DNA of 64,000 bases, from NCBI GenBank assembly GCA_021014325.1, contig CM037472.1, forward strand, positions 34,248,234 through 34,312,233. The letters run 5' to 3'. Positions 26,706 through 40,762 of this stretch are shown piece after piece (within the stretch, counting starts at the first letter, position 1; each line of letters opens with the position of its first letter). Source of the DNA: Plazaster borealis (taxonomy: Eukaryota; Echinodermata; Asteroidea; Forcipulatida; Labidiasteridae). Both the position numbers and the translations under genes were made by a program. The notes under the pieces were generated by a model. The model was not told where the DNA came from. It saw nothing but the letters and a program-made list of their open reading frames with translations, and searched no databases.

Positions 26706-27046
26706 TGTGGATTACAACTTAAACAAAAACACAAACATAGGAAACACTTGTAAGTTACTCCAAATTTTATTAATTAAAGCATGGGATTGAGCCAGTGTTA
26801 TATGACTGAGCGCTACACCGGATACACTGTTAAGACGGAGTTTGTGTTGATTTTAGTGCAAATTTTTAAAACAAGTTTCATCTGCGAGTCAACGTGTTTT
26901 AATCATGGCTCAAGTCTTTCGGGACCTCCCGGTCTCCCTTCACTTTATACACTTCTCTATACAATATTTACAAGAATACAAAAATACGTTATTGCAAAAA
27001 TTGGTGTGTTAATATAATTATCTTGTTATGTGACAACAACGACACG

Positions 27047-27124
27047 GTGTTAATTAGAGTCATGGCTAATTTGTGTTAATTAGAGTCATGGCTAATTTGT
27101 GTTAATTAGAGTCATGGCTAATTT
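27047..27124 (+). repeat. 26-bp tandem repeat, 3 identical units
   Basis: GTGTTAATTAGAGTCATGGC then TAATTT, repeated three times without differences. Confidence 0.95.
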
Positions 27125-27909
27125 GATCAGTCATGGACATCTTAGCCTATATCGAGTATCTACCGGTATTCAATCTCTGTCCATAACATGTTATCTTGTA
27201 ATTAATATCATTTTCCACCTCCAACTCACAATTTGAATTTTGGCTTGTTAAGCCATTCTGGTATCTATACTGCTCACAATTCGTTTTATAAACTTCTTTC
27301 CACACCCTATTAATGCAAATGTATGTATTCCTTCTCACACATTTCAACTGATATATTACTGCATCTCCAGAAAAGCGAATCCCAGAATCACTTCAATATT
27401 CATTTTTGGGGATCTTAATCTGGTCTGGGGATTCTTGTAATACTCCGGATTAATAGGCTTGTTTTTAAGGCTGTTTTGCATCGAACAGATGTTATAATTG
27501 TTGTTGTCACATTGTTTGACATTCATTTGTGTAATTTGTTAAAACTATTTTATGCAAATTCATTTTAATAATATTATATTTAATTGTATTTGTTGTGTTT
27601 GTTACCTCGGGTCTGGTTGTACAATCTTTCGATGACAGTTTTTATACTATTGTCATACCTTGACAGCCCATGTTCAACTTCATTTTACGTCTAAATATTT
27701 AAAATAAATACATACATAAATAAATAAATAACTATACATTTTTTAATCATGCCTTTAAAGTTATACCTTTATCTCTTGGATATCCATTCAGAATTATTCA
27801 GTGTCATTGTTTTGGTCTGGTCAATGAATTGGTATCTCTTCCCGGCTCAATAACAGTAAATTGGAAATGATCTGAAACATTGCAAAATCAATATATTTTA
27901 TTTGAACCT

Positions 27910-28221
27910 TAAAGATCGTACACGTTTGGTAATTGGAACCCACTGTTTGTTTCAATCTTTCAAATCTGGTGCAGTTATGTCCACGCAGGAAGAATAATCT
28001 GCATTGAAATACACACTCTGAGAAGCGTTACGGCCCTAACGCTTCTCAGATTCAAATTTTGGGGGATAAAAAGTTACCTTTTTTCCATAACCGCAGGTAT
28101 TCGAAGTGAAAAGTTTAAAAAAATTCATTATGCTATCCAAAGCTGCTGTACTTCTAACCAAATAAGTTTTTATTGCCAATTAATTTTCAGAGTCATTACC
28201 AAACGTGTTCGATACCTTTAA
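27910..28221 (+). mobile_element. Second TTAA MITE family (same ends, different interior), copy 1
   Basis: Ends CTTAAAGATCGTACACG and CGTGTTCGATACCTTTAA flank an unrelated interior: ATGTCCACGCAGGAAGAATA, TTCAAATTTTGGGGGATAAA, CTGCTGTACTTCTAACCAA. A perfect hairpin GAGAAGCGTTA/TAACGCTTCTC is at about 28,020-28,047. Confidence 0.85.
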
Positions 28222-30769
28222 CACGAAGACGGCATCTGAATAATGACGTCAGCAGGTGTAAATTTACATTAATTCAAAGTTGTAATCATTTCAAAAAACA
28301 TAACTCACGAACTACACAATTATTTGTTATTTTAAAATATATATTGTTTTTCGTTTAATTATTTGTTCATTATTATTGTAGGTTTTCCCGGCCAATATCA
28401 GCAAAAAAAATAAATTGATTTCATTATTACACGCATTCAAAGTCACGTATTTTACCCCAAGTCAATCAAACTAGGGTTTATGTTTAGCTACATTGCATTC
28501 AACTTTGTTTTCGTGCACACATGATTTTGTTCTTCTCATTCAGGCTCGTTTTTGTCATTCTATTTCATTTATGGACATCAAAGACTATATTTCAACAATC
28601 TTCAAATCAAATTGTAAAAGACGCTTTGAAGCGAACATGATTTTGTTGCTAATGTTTTTGTTTTCTTTTGTAAAATTATTTATGGGCAATGAATTTCAAC
28701 TTCTGTGCGTTCAAATCAAAGAGAGTTGGGTTTATTCGAGTAAATTGGCATAGGTCTTTTACCTGCACTCGAGTTGTTCTTTGGAAGATTTTATATTTCC
28801 GTATAAATTGTTTGCATTTCATTTACATCCTGTGTTTTGTCTTAATTTCTACAATTGTTCCTTTTGCTTTGCTATCCCATAATTGAAGTTAACGCCCATT
28901 ATATCTGGTATCTAGAAGGCTGTGAAATAACGTTTGAAAAGTCATGGTCATAAGTTAGAAATGAAAACAAAATAATAATAATAATTTGGTAAGTACTTGA
29001 GGTTGTTTGCACTGGTCTTTATTTTTTTTCTGCTAATGTTCGGTCAATACAAATGAAAGGTTGACAAATGTTTTTTTTTTAAGAAACAGAACCTTTAAAT
29101 AATCAGGGTTGGTTATGAAATTGACCTTTAGAATGTTGTTGCTGTTTTCCTGTTTTTTGTTTTATATGTCCATTTCTTTTTCTGCTTATAGTTTCTTCAT
29201 TTCGTTTTTATATTATCTAAAATTGGTTTATGTAGCCTTCATTGCTCTGACGTGCTGCAGGCATCTCGGCGTCTAAGTACTGACCAAGGGCAGCCATTAC
29301 ATCTTATCTTTCAATATCGCCGTGTAAAAATTAAGTCTCCTTTTAAAAATATCTGCCTTTAGGAAAATACGAATCACAAAGCATATACCATCAAACACAA
29401 ACAAATTTGAAGGCAAACATTTGACCATTTTTTGCTCGTGATGAAATTGAACAGATGAACAGTCTCCTGCTGCTGGCTTTTACGAAAATGAATGATTTTT
29501 GCGATCTAATGAATTTGAATGATCTTAATTGTGAGGAGTGATAAACTTTTGAAACTGAATTACTCCTTTTGGATGTTGAATGCTGATGCAACGGAGCATT
29601 CAATTTCAAACAACATTTGAATGGGCTGGGTGATAAATTGTATGTTTTTTTGTTGAAATTGTCCGGGAAACCCTGTATTTATGTATTTATTTTTTGTCTG
29701 CAGAGTGAAGTTAGTTTCGATACCTCGTGAAAGAATCAACATCAACAACACCGATACGAAAATACATTAAGACACAAGCACTTCTCATAAAGAAACTGCT
29801 TCATATACTTGATAGGTGATCAGTACAATAACTATAGCAGAATATCTTCGCCTTACGAAATCTGGACTGTTCCATTTCAAGAGGCGAAGCCGAGGGAAAT
29901 GGAACAGTCCAGGTGTGATTATATTCTGCTATATTGTATGAATAATATGCATCCTATATTTGTTTTTATATACCTCACACATAGATCATTATCAGTTGAT
30001 ATTTTTTTATTTTATAAAATTTATAATTTATATCAACAAAAAATAATAAAAAGTTTTGAACAATTTACAATTTACTTCAACAATCAAGTATTAAACGGCT
30101 GATAAAGACATACATGTAGCTGGAGCTGTTTAAGACCGGTTGGCTAAAGTGCGTCCGGCGTGCATAGCCATACGCGCTAATAACGCGTAACGCAATCAAT
30201 ACATAAGGTACCGGTGACTCAATGTAAAATCTACTAGTATGTGATGCGCGAAGGTTAGCTCCGAAGCGTCCCAAGCATCCTATATTTATCAATGTAGGAC
30301 TCCTATATATGTTTATCAATATTGGACTCCTATATTAAATGGCAAGGATCTATGTGTGTGGTATATAAAATTGAAGATAACACCTCTTGTTGGTTCTCTA
30401 TCTTGGTTCGCTGAAACTCGGCCACGTGGGGTTCAATAACATAGGTTAGTGCAAAAACTGCGCCACCGTGAAAAGCAGACGCACATCAAGACATCGCGAT
30501 TGTGAAATTTGCAGGAAATAGTTCACGAAGCGGGCAATATAGTAAACATGTTTGACTTGTTATAACGCCCTCTCGAAGTTGGCGAGTCTCATAATAATAC
30601 AAAACATGGCGGTGTTTCAGCAGAATCACGATACTAACTAGGGGAGAGTTTGACAAATTAGGTCTAATGAAAGATTCGCAAAACACTAAACATTAATGAC
30701 ACTGTGAACATTCTGAGGTCATATTGGTAGGGAGCTGGCACAACTAAATTTATGTTCTGCCATGCTTGT
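28222..30769. other. No gene seen apart from a small palindromic element
   Basis: Very AT-rich with no credible exon. The recombinase pseudogene may begin slightly before 30,770. Confidence 0.5.
29833..29933. mobile_element. Short palindromic element (GGACTGTTCCATTTC arms)
   Basis: Arms ATAGCAGAATAT and CTGGACTGTTCCATTTC are inverted at the other end. A relative is at 53,102-53,177. Confidence 0.75.
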
Positions 30770-30966
30770 CACAGCAGGAATTGTGTGACCTTCTTTGGAA
30801 ATTGTATGCAGAAGTTCGCAAGAAAAACGGAAAAACATTATGCAAGTAAGTCCTTGATAACTATTCGTCAGGTATTGACATTGCTGCAAAAGAACGGGTC
30901 CAGTCAGCCAACGATGTTTTCTTTGCAATGCTCGCAAAACTTAATTTGAAGGAAAGGGAAGTACGT
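30770..30966 (+). pseudogene. Tyrosine-recombinase (Crypton-derived, DUF3504-like) pseudogene, N-terminal part
   Basis: Two overlapping frames give pieces typical of the N-terminal helical region of KIAA1958/QRICH1-like proteins: FFGNCMQKFARKTEKHYASK then SLITIRQ, followed after a frameshift near 30,870 by GIDIAAKERVQSANDVFF and AMLAKLNLKEREVR. The frame runs into the ACGT at 30963-30966, where a 12.2-kb element interrupts it. The same frame resumes at 43,160. The family is known to derive from Crypton tyrosine recombinases; assignment here is from remembered motif patterns, not a search. Confidence 0.6.
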
Positions 30967-31046
30967 AGCCGTCTGTAGGGGACACACAAAAGAAAGTTAT
31001 AATCCGATAAACAAAGGAAAACTATGGATAAGGGATTAATATGAAA

Positions 31047-31270
31047 TGAGGACACACAAAGGAATCAGGAAGGACGATTGCGTAAAGAATGAAATAGTTA
31101 ATGAGGACACGCAGGAAGGAAGATTTCGCGAAATGAAATAGTTAATGAGGACACACAGGAAGGAAGATTGCGCGACGAATGAAATAGTTAATGACGGGAC
31201 GCAGGAAGGAAGATTGCGCGACGAATGAAATAGTTAATGAGGGGACGCAGGAAGGAGTAAGGAAGATTGA
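31047..31270 (+). repeat. 46-bp tandem repeat near the left end of the 12-kb element
   Basis: Four to five units of AATGAGGACACGCAGGAAGG followed by AAGATTGCGCGACGAATGAA and ATAGTT. The matching right end near 43,020-43,080 has only one unit, which explains part of the unequal arm lengths. Confidence 0.85.
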
Positions 31271-32138
31271 CATCATACCTAAAATAAACTTCATGGTTTA
31301 ACATACGCAACGAACAAGTTATTCCCCCGTCGTCTCTTCCCCCTACGTACCGAAATTTCCGACTAAAGTCATCTAAATTGTATAAAAATAAAATGTACGG
31401 TTTAAAAATGATGGGGACGAGGTTGTCGTTCCAAATAAAATGTCATAAACACTATTGGAACTAAATTGGTATTATTGGAATTAAAACTATCTCAATTTTG
31501 TTTGAAAAAAAATGCAAATTGACAAGGAAATCAAAACATTTTACCAGGAAATGTTTGAAAATTCAATAAATTGCCACATCAGGACTAATTTTATCTAGCA
31601 AAAAACAGAAAATTATATTTTTCTTAGTAATTTGCCACTTAAAACAGCTAAAAATTCAAAAACAACATTTCGTCACCAAAATTGTAGTTTAAGTTTTGAA
31701 CGTGCACGTTTGCTTAAATCCGTAAGTTGACAATTTCAAGTAGCATGTGATCAGTAAATTACAGAAAAGGTACCATGACAAGACGCCAGGTGTACAAAAC
31801 ACCATTTTAAATATTAAAAAATCAAGACTTTACATAAAAACCAATTTAACCTGACTAACGAACAGAAATAACTGAACAAATCAAACAAATTCTCCAGATT
31901 GTTCACGGTTTACTTTATTATTCAACAAAAACACACATTGTACAACTTTAAAATCAAAAATATAAAATTACACTTATTTTACAAACAAAATTGTTGAAGT
32001 AGTTATCTAATTGTTCATGTGACAAAATATATACATTTTTTTCGAATAAAGCTATACACATGTTTCTGTTGAGTAAAGTACCTTCCTCCAATAGGGCATG
32101 AACCCCCAAATCTTTAGCACATGTTTCTCTGGAGTATG

Positions 32139-33168
32139 GTACGCCAATTGGCGTACCCGACTCAAAGCAGACTTAGCAAGTGCAAACACCGCTAGTGGGT
32201 TGGGTACGCCAATTGGCGTACGTTACTCAAAGAGGGCAAGACAGAAGTGAGAAAAAGTGGACAAAACCAAGATAATATATCACTTACAATACTGGGTTGG
32301 GTACGCCAATTGGCGTACCTTACTCAAAGAGTACAGGGCAAGACAGAAAGGAGAAAAAGTGGGACAACAAGTTAATACAGTTACTATACTGGGTTGGGTA
32401 CGCCAATTGGCGTACCCTACTCAAAGAGGGCAAAAAAGAAAGGAGAAAAACTGGGACAACAAGTTAATACAGTTATAATACTGGGTTGGGTACGCCAATT
32501 GGCGTACCTTACTCAAAGAGTACAGTGCAAGACAGAAAGGAGAAAAAGTGGGACAACAAGTTAATACAGTTACTATACTGGGTTGGGTACGCCAATTGGC
32601 GTACCCTACTCACAGAGGGCAAGACAGAAAGGAGAAAAAGTGGGACAACAAGTTAATACAGTTATAATACTGGGTTGGGTACGCCAATTGGCGTACCTTA
32701 CTCAAAGAGGGCAAGAAAGAAAGGAGAAAAAGTGGGACAACAAGTTAATACAGTTACTATACTGGGTTGGGTACACCAATTGGCGTACCTTACTCAAAGA
32801 GTACAGGGCAGGACAGAAAGGGGAAAAGTGGGACAACAAGTTAATACAGTAACAATACTGGGTTGGGTACGCCAATTGGCGTACCTTACTCAAAAGGGGG
32901 AAGAAAGAAAGGAGAAAAGTGGACAAACCAAGTTGATACAGTTTAGTGCTGGGTTTGGTACGCCAATTGGCGTACCTTACTCAAAGAGGGCAAGAAGGAA
33001 AGGAGAACAAATTTGGTGGGAATCAAGTTCATACACTGTTATATAATACATGTGTTGTGTACCGGGTTGGGTACGCCAATTGGCAAGAATTAAAAAGAAA
33101 GGAGAAAAGGGGGAGGAACAAGTCTATACACTGTTATAAAACTGGGCAAGGTACGCCAACTGGCATTC
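32139..33168. repeat. Left palindromic satellite array (92-97 bp unit, about 11-12 copies)
   Basis: Units begin with the perfect palindrome GTACGCCAATTGGCGTAC at about 32139, 32204, 32301, 32398, 32490, 32587, 32679, 32771, 32867, 32958, 33071 and 33151 (last two decayed). Spacing is mostly 92 or 97 bp, with a GA-rich spacer containing AAAGGAGAAAAAGTGGGACA. An isolated derivative occurs at 33,491. Open frames across it are by-products of the repeat. Confidence 0.95.
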
Positions 33169-35569
33169 CCATAGCTGTTTCCTTGACACATCAAACTCCC
33201 AAAACATTTAAAAAACAAAAACAAATGGCCCTCGATCTTTTAATTGGTCAGTTAGTTGTACATACTGAACAATTAATTCTGATGGATTGGACTAATAAAT
33301 ATATAATAGGGCGACAGTTAGGTGTCGGCCTGTTATTCACTGTTGCCTTATTATATCCATTTCCATTATGAAGTGTCTCTCTATTGTGGCAGTAGTAGGC
33401 CTACTTAGAATTAATAAAAACATTACAAAAAGAAAAAGTAACAACAAAGCAATTCGAAAGAGCTAAGTCTATACACTGCTACTAGGTGGGGTACGCCGGC
33501 GTACCGGACTCCTTAAGATGTTGTTGCCGAGTAGACACTATATCATCTTCATCACCATTCGTCGCCATATTCGTCATCAACATCACCTGTATATAAAATA
33601 TAAACAACAGTCGAATGAACGTCGCTGGTGGGGGAGGGGGATCTTTAAACATTTTTTTGACAGAATATTTTAACATATAAAAGAAAAGAAAACAAAAACC
33701 TCCTTCATCTTCAAAATCCAATTCACAGCTTGCATTGACGCATATAATTTCTGATATATTAATACCGATGACCACAACTTTGTATTTTCATACATTGTAC
33801 AATTGTTCATCCTTGCATGATCCGTGTTTGTCCGACCAAAAGCAGATACATATTTTATAAACTGTATACCTATTTAATTATAATGATGGTATACACAGAA
33901 ATGTTTACTTCCTCTGGCACTCTATACATAACTATATAACTCTTCATCAAAAACATTGTTTACAAACTCAAAAGGATTCGATTAATAAATTTCTAGCAAA
34001 CCGTCTATACATATATATTTTTTACAATCAATCCTATGCTATTTTAAACATGCTTAACATGCAGTTGACGGTGGTTGACCGTTTCTCTACTCTCTGTAAA
34101 AGAGTGAAAAACCACTCGTTTTGTCCGCCATACCACTCTTGCAAAGATCCATATGGCGGACAAATCTTTTTATTAGAGTGAAAGACGGGTACTTTAGTAC
34201 TTTAGTAAATGTGGGAATCCAACTTGAATTCTGATGATTATTTCCGATTTTTGATCAAACTGTTTATTTGCTAAACAAGTTGGCAAATTGAGCTTGTTTG
34301 CTTAGAAGGTCTGTAATAGTATATCTATAATTACCTTGATGTCATTCCCCAAGACCATTGAAACGAAGTGGACCAGCTCAATACCCCCCTTCGTCCATTA
34401 TCCATGCTCCATGTTGACCGGCCATCTCTGCCCCGTCATGCGAGTAGAGGGCATCGCGTTCCCGGCCTAGCCACTACTACCAGGTTTGAACGAATTTCCG
34501 TTGGAACGCATGGCGAAAATACCCACATCAATATGTTCTAACCACAACAACTTTTGCAGCGGAATTGCTATTGGATATTTAGATTCTCTTTCACAGAACA
34601 CAAAAGAAACAAAATTGTCGACCATGGTAAATCCCAACTTTTTCAAGCAACCCTTTTTGCCACCATGGACTCTGGAGCTTGGAGATACATACACATGTAC
34701 ACATGTACTGTATCGTACATGTAGTTGTGACTGGAGAAGGATTGTTTATAAACTCTGTGGCTTCTATTATGTAATCCCACATAACCACAAATTCATGTAT
34801 GACCTTGGGCTAGCTACAGCTCCATTGCCTATAACCATAGAGAAAAGACCCTATGCTATAACCATGCAGGAGGAAGGAATGCCTACTCACACTAGAGAAG
34901 GCTCATACGACCAGCTTGAATTGAGGTGTGAAAAACAAAAGGCACAGCCAGATTAGAGGTTTAGTTTTCCCAAACTGCATGCCAAAAAATAAATGCAAAT
35001 TTAGAACAAGGTTTATCCATGCTCCATGGTTTATCAAAGGTCACACATTTCTTGCAAACATTGCACACAAGTACCTGGGCCAAACAGAATTAATATTGGA
35101 AACTATACTTGTAAATCATTGAAGGAATTACTAATACTATTGACATACTTTTACCAACCCTCCCTTCATTTTATAAGTTTGTTACACTATAGATCCATGG
35201 TTTCATGCAATTTATAGCAACAACAAAAACAGGGAAAACTGTGTGACGCGGAAAAAAAACCCGCTATATCTTTTGTATAAAAAATAGGCCTTAACAGTTT
35301 TTTCACTGGATGTTAGTTTACAAACATAAATTAAAAATGTATACTGAACACTGACATCAGTAAGCGTTTGAATGAGAAAACACTGATGCTTATATACGAT
35401 AAGCAGTTTTCATATTGTGACATTTAAATGAAATGCGTATTTCCGGAATTGAATCAAACTTCCTTCCTCCCCCCCGGCCTCCACACACACACCCACCCCT
35501 ACACACTCAAAAATGGTTAGAATTAAAAAAAAAATCATTTCTGTTTACCAAACTTGCTGAATTAATGCT

Positions 35570-38500
35570 CGTGAGTGGATACATGAAATGCAAAGATAAA
35601 GGAACATTACAGAAGTATTTTTTTGTAAACAAAACAGTTGCTGGCAGCACTTTCTATGTCCTCAGAGAAAGGAGCACTCCTTTGTCTATGCATAAGCTGA
35701 CAACCTGTAGAAGTTTGAGATCGATTGACCAGCTTGGTCACGAGAAAATAATGAAAAACAGATTACACATTTGCATGACATCGATTCACACAAAAATATG
35801 AATGAAATGCTCACTTAGCGATGAACTCCGAACGGGAAATAAGTTTCATTTATTTCTCATCAAATAAAATGACACTTCATACAGAAATATTTTAATCATC
35901 ATAGATTGTGTAAGTTTTATGTTAATGTGTGATCTTAGACGATCAATTTTTGTTATTCCATCTCAAATATTCCTTTAAATTGGCAAATGCATGTATAGGG
36001 CAGTTCAAACATGGTCATATCCATGGTTCGAAGGGAAAACAAGAAGTTCAGAAACAAAAGTCCCATTTGAAGGAAATTTTTGGAAAAAAAACTTTTACAT
36101 AACTTTTGTGCTGGAGGCGTTGTGTTAGAAATGATGTCACACCAAGAAACAAAACGGTTGGTTTGAATAGCACCTCAGAAGTTTAGTCCCTCTAAACTGA
36201 CGAAGACTTGAAATTTGAATAAGCTTTGACTTTATCGTAATACTGTAAAACAGTAGAAAATACAAGTAGACCTTCATAATTAGTGAAAATTGTGTTAAAC
36301 ATAAGTCTCGCTGTGGTTCTGAAGATAACCATGACCATGGCAAAATGCCCCTATGAAATGAATAATCTTCAAAGTAATTCAAAAAAGGAACTAAAAAGAA
36401 GTGAAAATTCCCCAAGACCAAATTGATGCTGATCAATAAAATAGTTTGTGACTTATAAGGTCCTCAGACTCCCACCCCATCCGATCGTGGCCACTTCAAT
36501 GGGCAACGGAGCTCTGCAGGGCCCCACGAGGATCTACCGGTGATTGCCATGTAACTTAGTACTTAGTGACCACCGAACAGGACTCCCCCTGCCTAGCTCT
36601 CAGGCCCGGTCATCACCGGGGCCCAGAGCCCTCGACACCTTGCCTCTCGTCCACCCAGGATTTCTGTTGCAACCACCTCTGTGGGCAACAGTCGAGCTTT
36701 GCCAAAATTACAAAACATCAACTTGTTCAGTCTTTCTACTTTTCTGGAGAATAAGTCTTTTTCGAATAAATTCATGAAATGTTGCTCAATATAATGGTAT
36801 CAAAATATTACTATATGCATACACCATTCTTATTTGAAAACATTTTACCCCAAAATATTAAGTTTAATGTGGATCTTTAATAAACATGTTTTACATTTTT
36901 AACCGTCGACTAGGCGCGAGTTTAGTCACGTAGCGCCCTCTTGCGCTATGCAATTTGCAAATAATTATTGTCAAAATATTGTTATTCTTTTTAATTTGAA
37001 ATAAAATATTTACAGACCATTCAGCGATTTGAATTTACACAATCTGTTTCACGATATAATGAAGAAATATAATGTAAATGAAAAAGTGAGAAAAACTATG
37101 TTTCTTTTTTTTCAGCACTCTACCTTTTTATTCTACAGATAAAACGCTATAGAAGGTATGGCATACGTACCCACTTTTACTGTTAACGAGAGTTTCACAG
37201 AATTTAATATAAATTTTGTCTCCATAGTTTACTTTTTAAAATCCTTATTATCATTGTTTTGGTTTACAAAGTAGGTCAAGCACTTTCTTCTTGTGATTTG
37301 ATCTGTAGCTTTTATTAGGCCTAGTGTCAAAAGCCGGTGATATAAAAATGCTGTTTTATTATTCCAAATCTTTCGAACTTTTTAACATGGGCCGCGTCAA
37401 GCAAAAGCTTTGGGACAACTTCAGCTTTTTATCTGTGCTTTCCAGATAATAATTCATCAAACTATTAAGCACGCATTTGCAATCCAAAGTGTTTTTATTG
37501 TGTTAATAAAGTGTTCAGAGCCTACAACGATAAATTTGACTGCATTTCAGAGAGAAACATGTACGGAAAGAAGAAGAAAACAAAATAGAAGAAGAAAACA
37601 GAGATACATATGAAAAACATGCACTACTTTAAATTAAACTGCAAACTAGAAACTGCAAACTATCTCTTGGACACTTTATGAGCACAAAAATACTTTGGAT
37701 TGCAAATGCGTGCTTAATAGTTTGATAAATGATGATTATCTGGAAAGCACAGATAAAAACTGAAGTTGTCCCAAAGCTTTTGCTTGACGCGGCCCATGTT
37801 AAAAAGTTCGAAAGATTTGGAATAATAAAAAAGCATGTTTATAACCGGCTTTTGACAAAGGCATACTAAAAGCTACAGATCAAATCACAAGAAGAAAGTG
37901 CTTGACCTATTTAAAATAAAGTAAATGATAATAAGGTTTTTAAAAAGTAAATTATGGAGACAAAATTTATATAAAATTCTGTGAAACTCTCGTTAACTGT
38001 AAAAGTGGGTACGTATGCCATATCTTCTATAGCGTTTTATCTGTAGAATAAAAAGGCAGAGTGCTGAAAAACAGAAACATAGTTTTTCTCACTTTTTCAT
38101 TTACATTATATTTGTTCATTATATAGTGAAACAGTTTGTGTAGTTTCAAATCGCTGAATGGTCTGTAAATATTTTATTTCAAATTAAAAAGAATAAAACT
38201 ATTTTGACAATAATTGTTTGCAAAATGCAAAGCGCAAGAGGGCGCTACGTGACTAAACTCGCGCCTAGTCGACGGTTAAAAATGTAAAACATGTTTATTA
38301 AAGATCCATATCAAACTTAATATTTTGGGGTAAAATGTTTCAAATAAGAATGATGTATGCATATAGTAATATTTTGATACCATATATTGAGCAACATTTC
38401 ATGAGTTTATTAGAAAAAAGACTTATTCTTCAGAAAAGTAAAAAGACTGAACAAGTTGATGTTTTGTAATTTTGGCAAAGCTCGACTGTTGCCCACAGAG

Positions 38501-39010
38501 GTGGTTGCAACAGAAATCCTGGGCGGACGATAGGCAGGTGTCGAGGGCTCTGGGCCCCGGTGATGACCGGGCCTGAGAGCTAGGCAGGGGGAGTCCTGCT
38601 CGGTGGTCACTAAGTACGAAGTTACATGGCAATCACCGGTAGAACCTCGTGGGGCCCTGCAGAGCTCCGTTGCCCATGGAAGTGGCCACGATCGGATGGG
38701 GTGGGAGTCTGGGTAAAGGACCTAAGTCACAAACTATGTTACTGATCAGCATCAATTTGGTCTTGGGGAATTTTCACTTCATTTTTAGTTCCTTTCTTGA
38801 ATTACTTTTGAAGATTATTCATTTTCACTATTTTCTCGTGACCAAGATGGCCGATCGATCTCAAACCTCTACAGGTTTGTCAGCTTATGCATAGACAAAG
38901 GAGTGCTCCTTTCTCTAAGGACATAAAGTGCTTTACTGCCAGCAACTGTTTTGTTTACAAACAATAATAATACTTTTTTAACTTTGCATTTCATGTATAC
39001 GACGAACTTT
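35570..39010. repeat. Central foldback of the 12-kb element
   Basis: Inverted arms about 36,340-37,515 and 37,668-38,835 read about 95% identical by eye, with a roughly 150-bp loop. They continue outward in a weaker match (35,570-35,757 with 38,835-39,010). The left arm has an extra segment of about 590 bp (35,757-36,350) flanked by ATGAAA-like bases. A GC-rich block lies in both arms (36,470-36,690 and 38,480-38,710). No coding sequence was recognised in it. Confidence 0.85.
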
Positions 39011-39439
39011 TGCATCATTACCTAGGGAAACAAATAACATAGAAATAGCGATAATATTGACATTAAAAAACAGTTCATACAGAATCCCGTAACTCTCATG
39101 ATTTTGCCTCTCTCTCTCGCAAGAAAATAAACAGAATGGAATAAATTAACAAGTGCAAACAAAACGAAGAAATAAGTAAATTGTACCTAATGTGACATTA
39201 GCTATAACTAACGGCAAAGTAACTTTGCCTGAAAAAAATCTCCGAAGCAATTAAATTCGACATAGCCTCGTCATTTATATGAAAAAACATTACAAACAAC
39301 ACATGTTTTTAAATTGTCAAAGGGAAACTAAAACGCTTTAAACAAATTCCCCGTGTGTACAAGTGTGGGTGTGTGTGGGTGATTGTCTCATGGTGGAAAG
39401 AAACTTTATTTCTCCATGTTGTCTCAAAAAAGTGTGCAC

Positions 39440-40762
39440 CATACAAAGGAGCATTTGGCATCAAACAGGTGAGCTATGTATGATCCGAGGGGTGCGTAAT
39501 GTGTAGGCCTACTTGGTACACTTGTACTTATAGCTACCATGGAGGTAGCTCTCCATGTAGCTACTAACTGTGCACTACAGTCAGTGGAAGCTGATGTTGC
39601 ATTCGTAAGGTCATCAAGGTCATCACACATACAGTGTGTTCATGCACATGTACATGTACATACTGTCCAGTTGGTCACTACTGCTAGCTGTATCCGAGGT
39701 TGGGAGAGGAGTTTCTAATCAAAGAAAAGGAACAAATGCCCATAGTGAGATCCGAGAAGTTGGGTTCAACATTCTGGTTACATGTTCGAAGTGTGTGGTG
39801 AGTATTTCATTTATTTTCTTTAGAGCACAGTGTTTTCTGTCCGAAAAAATATTATTGTTGTTATGGACTTCTTAATTATAATTAGGTGATCACACAGTTA
39901 GTACACTACATCATCATGTACGTTATCTAATTTATAGTGTGATGGCTTGGCAATTACAATAGCATCTTGTGATTCTGAGGTGTACACTATGTACTTCAGT
40001 TCATTTCTTCGTACAAAAAACAGAAGCCAAACAGACAAACAAACAAAATATCCCTTTTTTGCTACTGTCTGCTGTGGCCTACATGCCAAGTACTGGGCCA
40101 TAAGTTTTACTCGATATCCATACAGTATCAAGAGAGGTGTTTTTTGTATACCTCCAGTTCATGATAGTAGCTAAAAATTAGTGTTTGCACATTTTATTTT
40201 TTGTAAAAAACAAAAATTCATACTGCAATTCCGTAATCTCAGAAACAGTTGATTGGCCTGTCATCTGATCTCCTTACTGTCAGAAGTTGTGTGTTTACAG
40301 TATGTTTTATTGATGCTTATACCATGGAGGTAAATATTTGTACCTCCATGCTTATACAATAGTGCCAAAGTGTTTGTATTTTTGTATCTTCTGGACGCAC
40401 TTAAGATGCAGTCTTGGGAAAGTTACTGCAAATTACCATTGACTGCAGCATACTTTTTAAATGATTTTTGAAACTCTTTTTAAAGTTTAAATGAAATTAC
40501 ATCATTGTTTTCTAGGACAGTAAATTTTCATTATTATTCATTAGCCCCACCATCCAACCACTCTGCTGTTAGGGTTTGTCCATGTTGTGGGTCAAGCTTC
40601 CGAGTGAAAACAAAACGGTGTCTTTCTTCAGGGATCCTCAAGTGCCGGCAATCGGCAATCGAAACCAGCAATTTTGATTTGGGGCCTTTAGCTTTTGACA
40701 AACACTTCGCTGGGACATTTATATGTAAAGCTAGCAGATTGAAACTAGTTATTTTCCCCTAA
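39440..40762 (+). other. Possible coding fragments in the 12-kb element
   Basis: Several short frames look exon-like. One reads EVALHVATNCALQSVEADVA ahead of GTAAGG (about 39,540-39,605). Another reads SNQRKGTNAHSEIREVGFNI then LVTCSKCV ahead of GTGAGT (about 39,715-39,799). A third reads CDGLAITIASCDSEVYTMYF (about 39,937). A fourth reads VRVCPCCGSSFRVKTKRC (about 40,568-40,625), which has zinc-ribbon cysteine spacing. They could be remnants of the element's own protein. No family is recognised and chance is not excluded. Confidence 0.25.

Noticed and set aside
32139..33168. Regularly spaced repeats resembling a CRISPR array
   Set aside because: Spacers are near-identical rather than unique, and the context is eukaryotic; this is satellite DNA.
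34486..34956. 156-codon frame on the plus strand
   Set aside because: It starts at TTG, has no recognisable domain, and overlaps several equally long opposite-strand frames. Left unannotated as a gene.
36544..36777. Frame with PSSQARSSPGPRALDT, mirrored at 38,423-38,632
   Set aside because: It is the GC-rich block of the foldback, and its frame is not preserved between the arms (one-base differences shift it).
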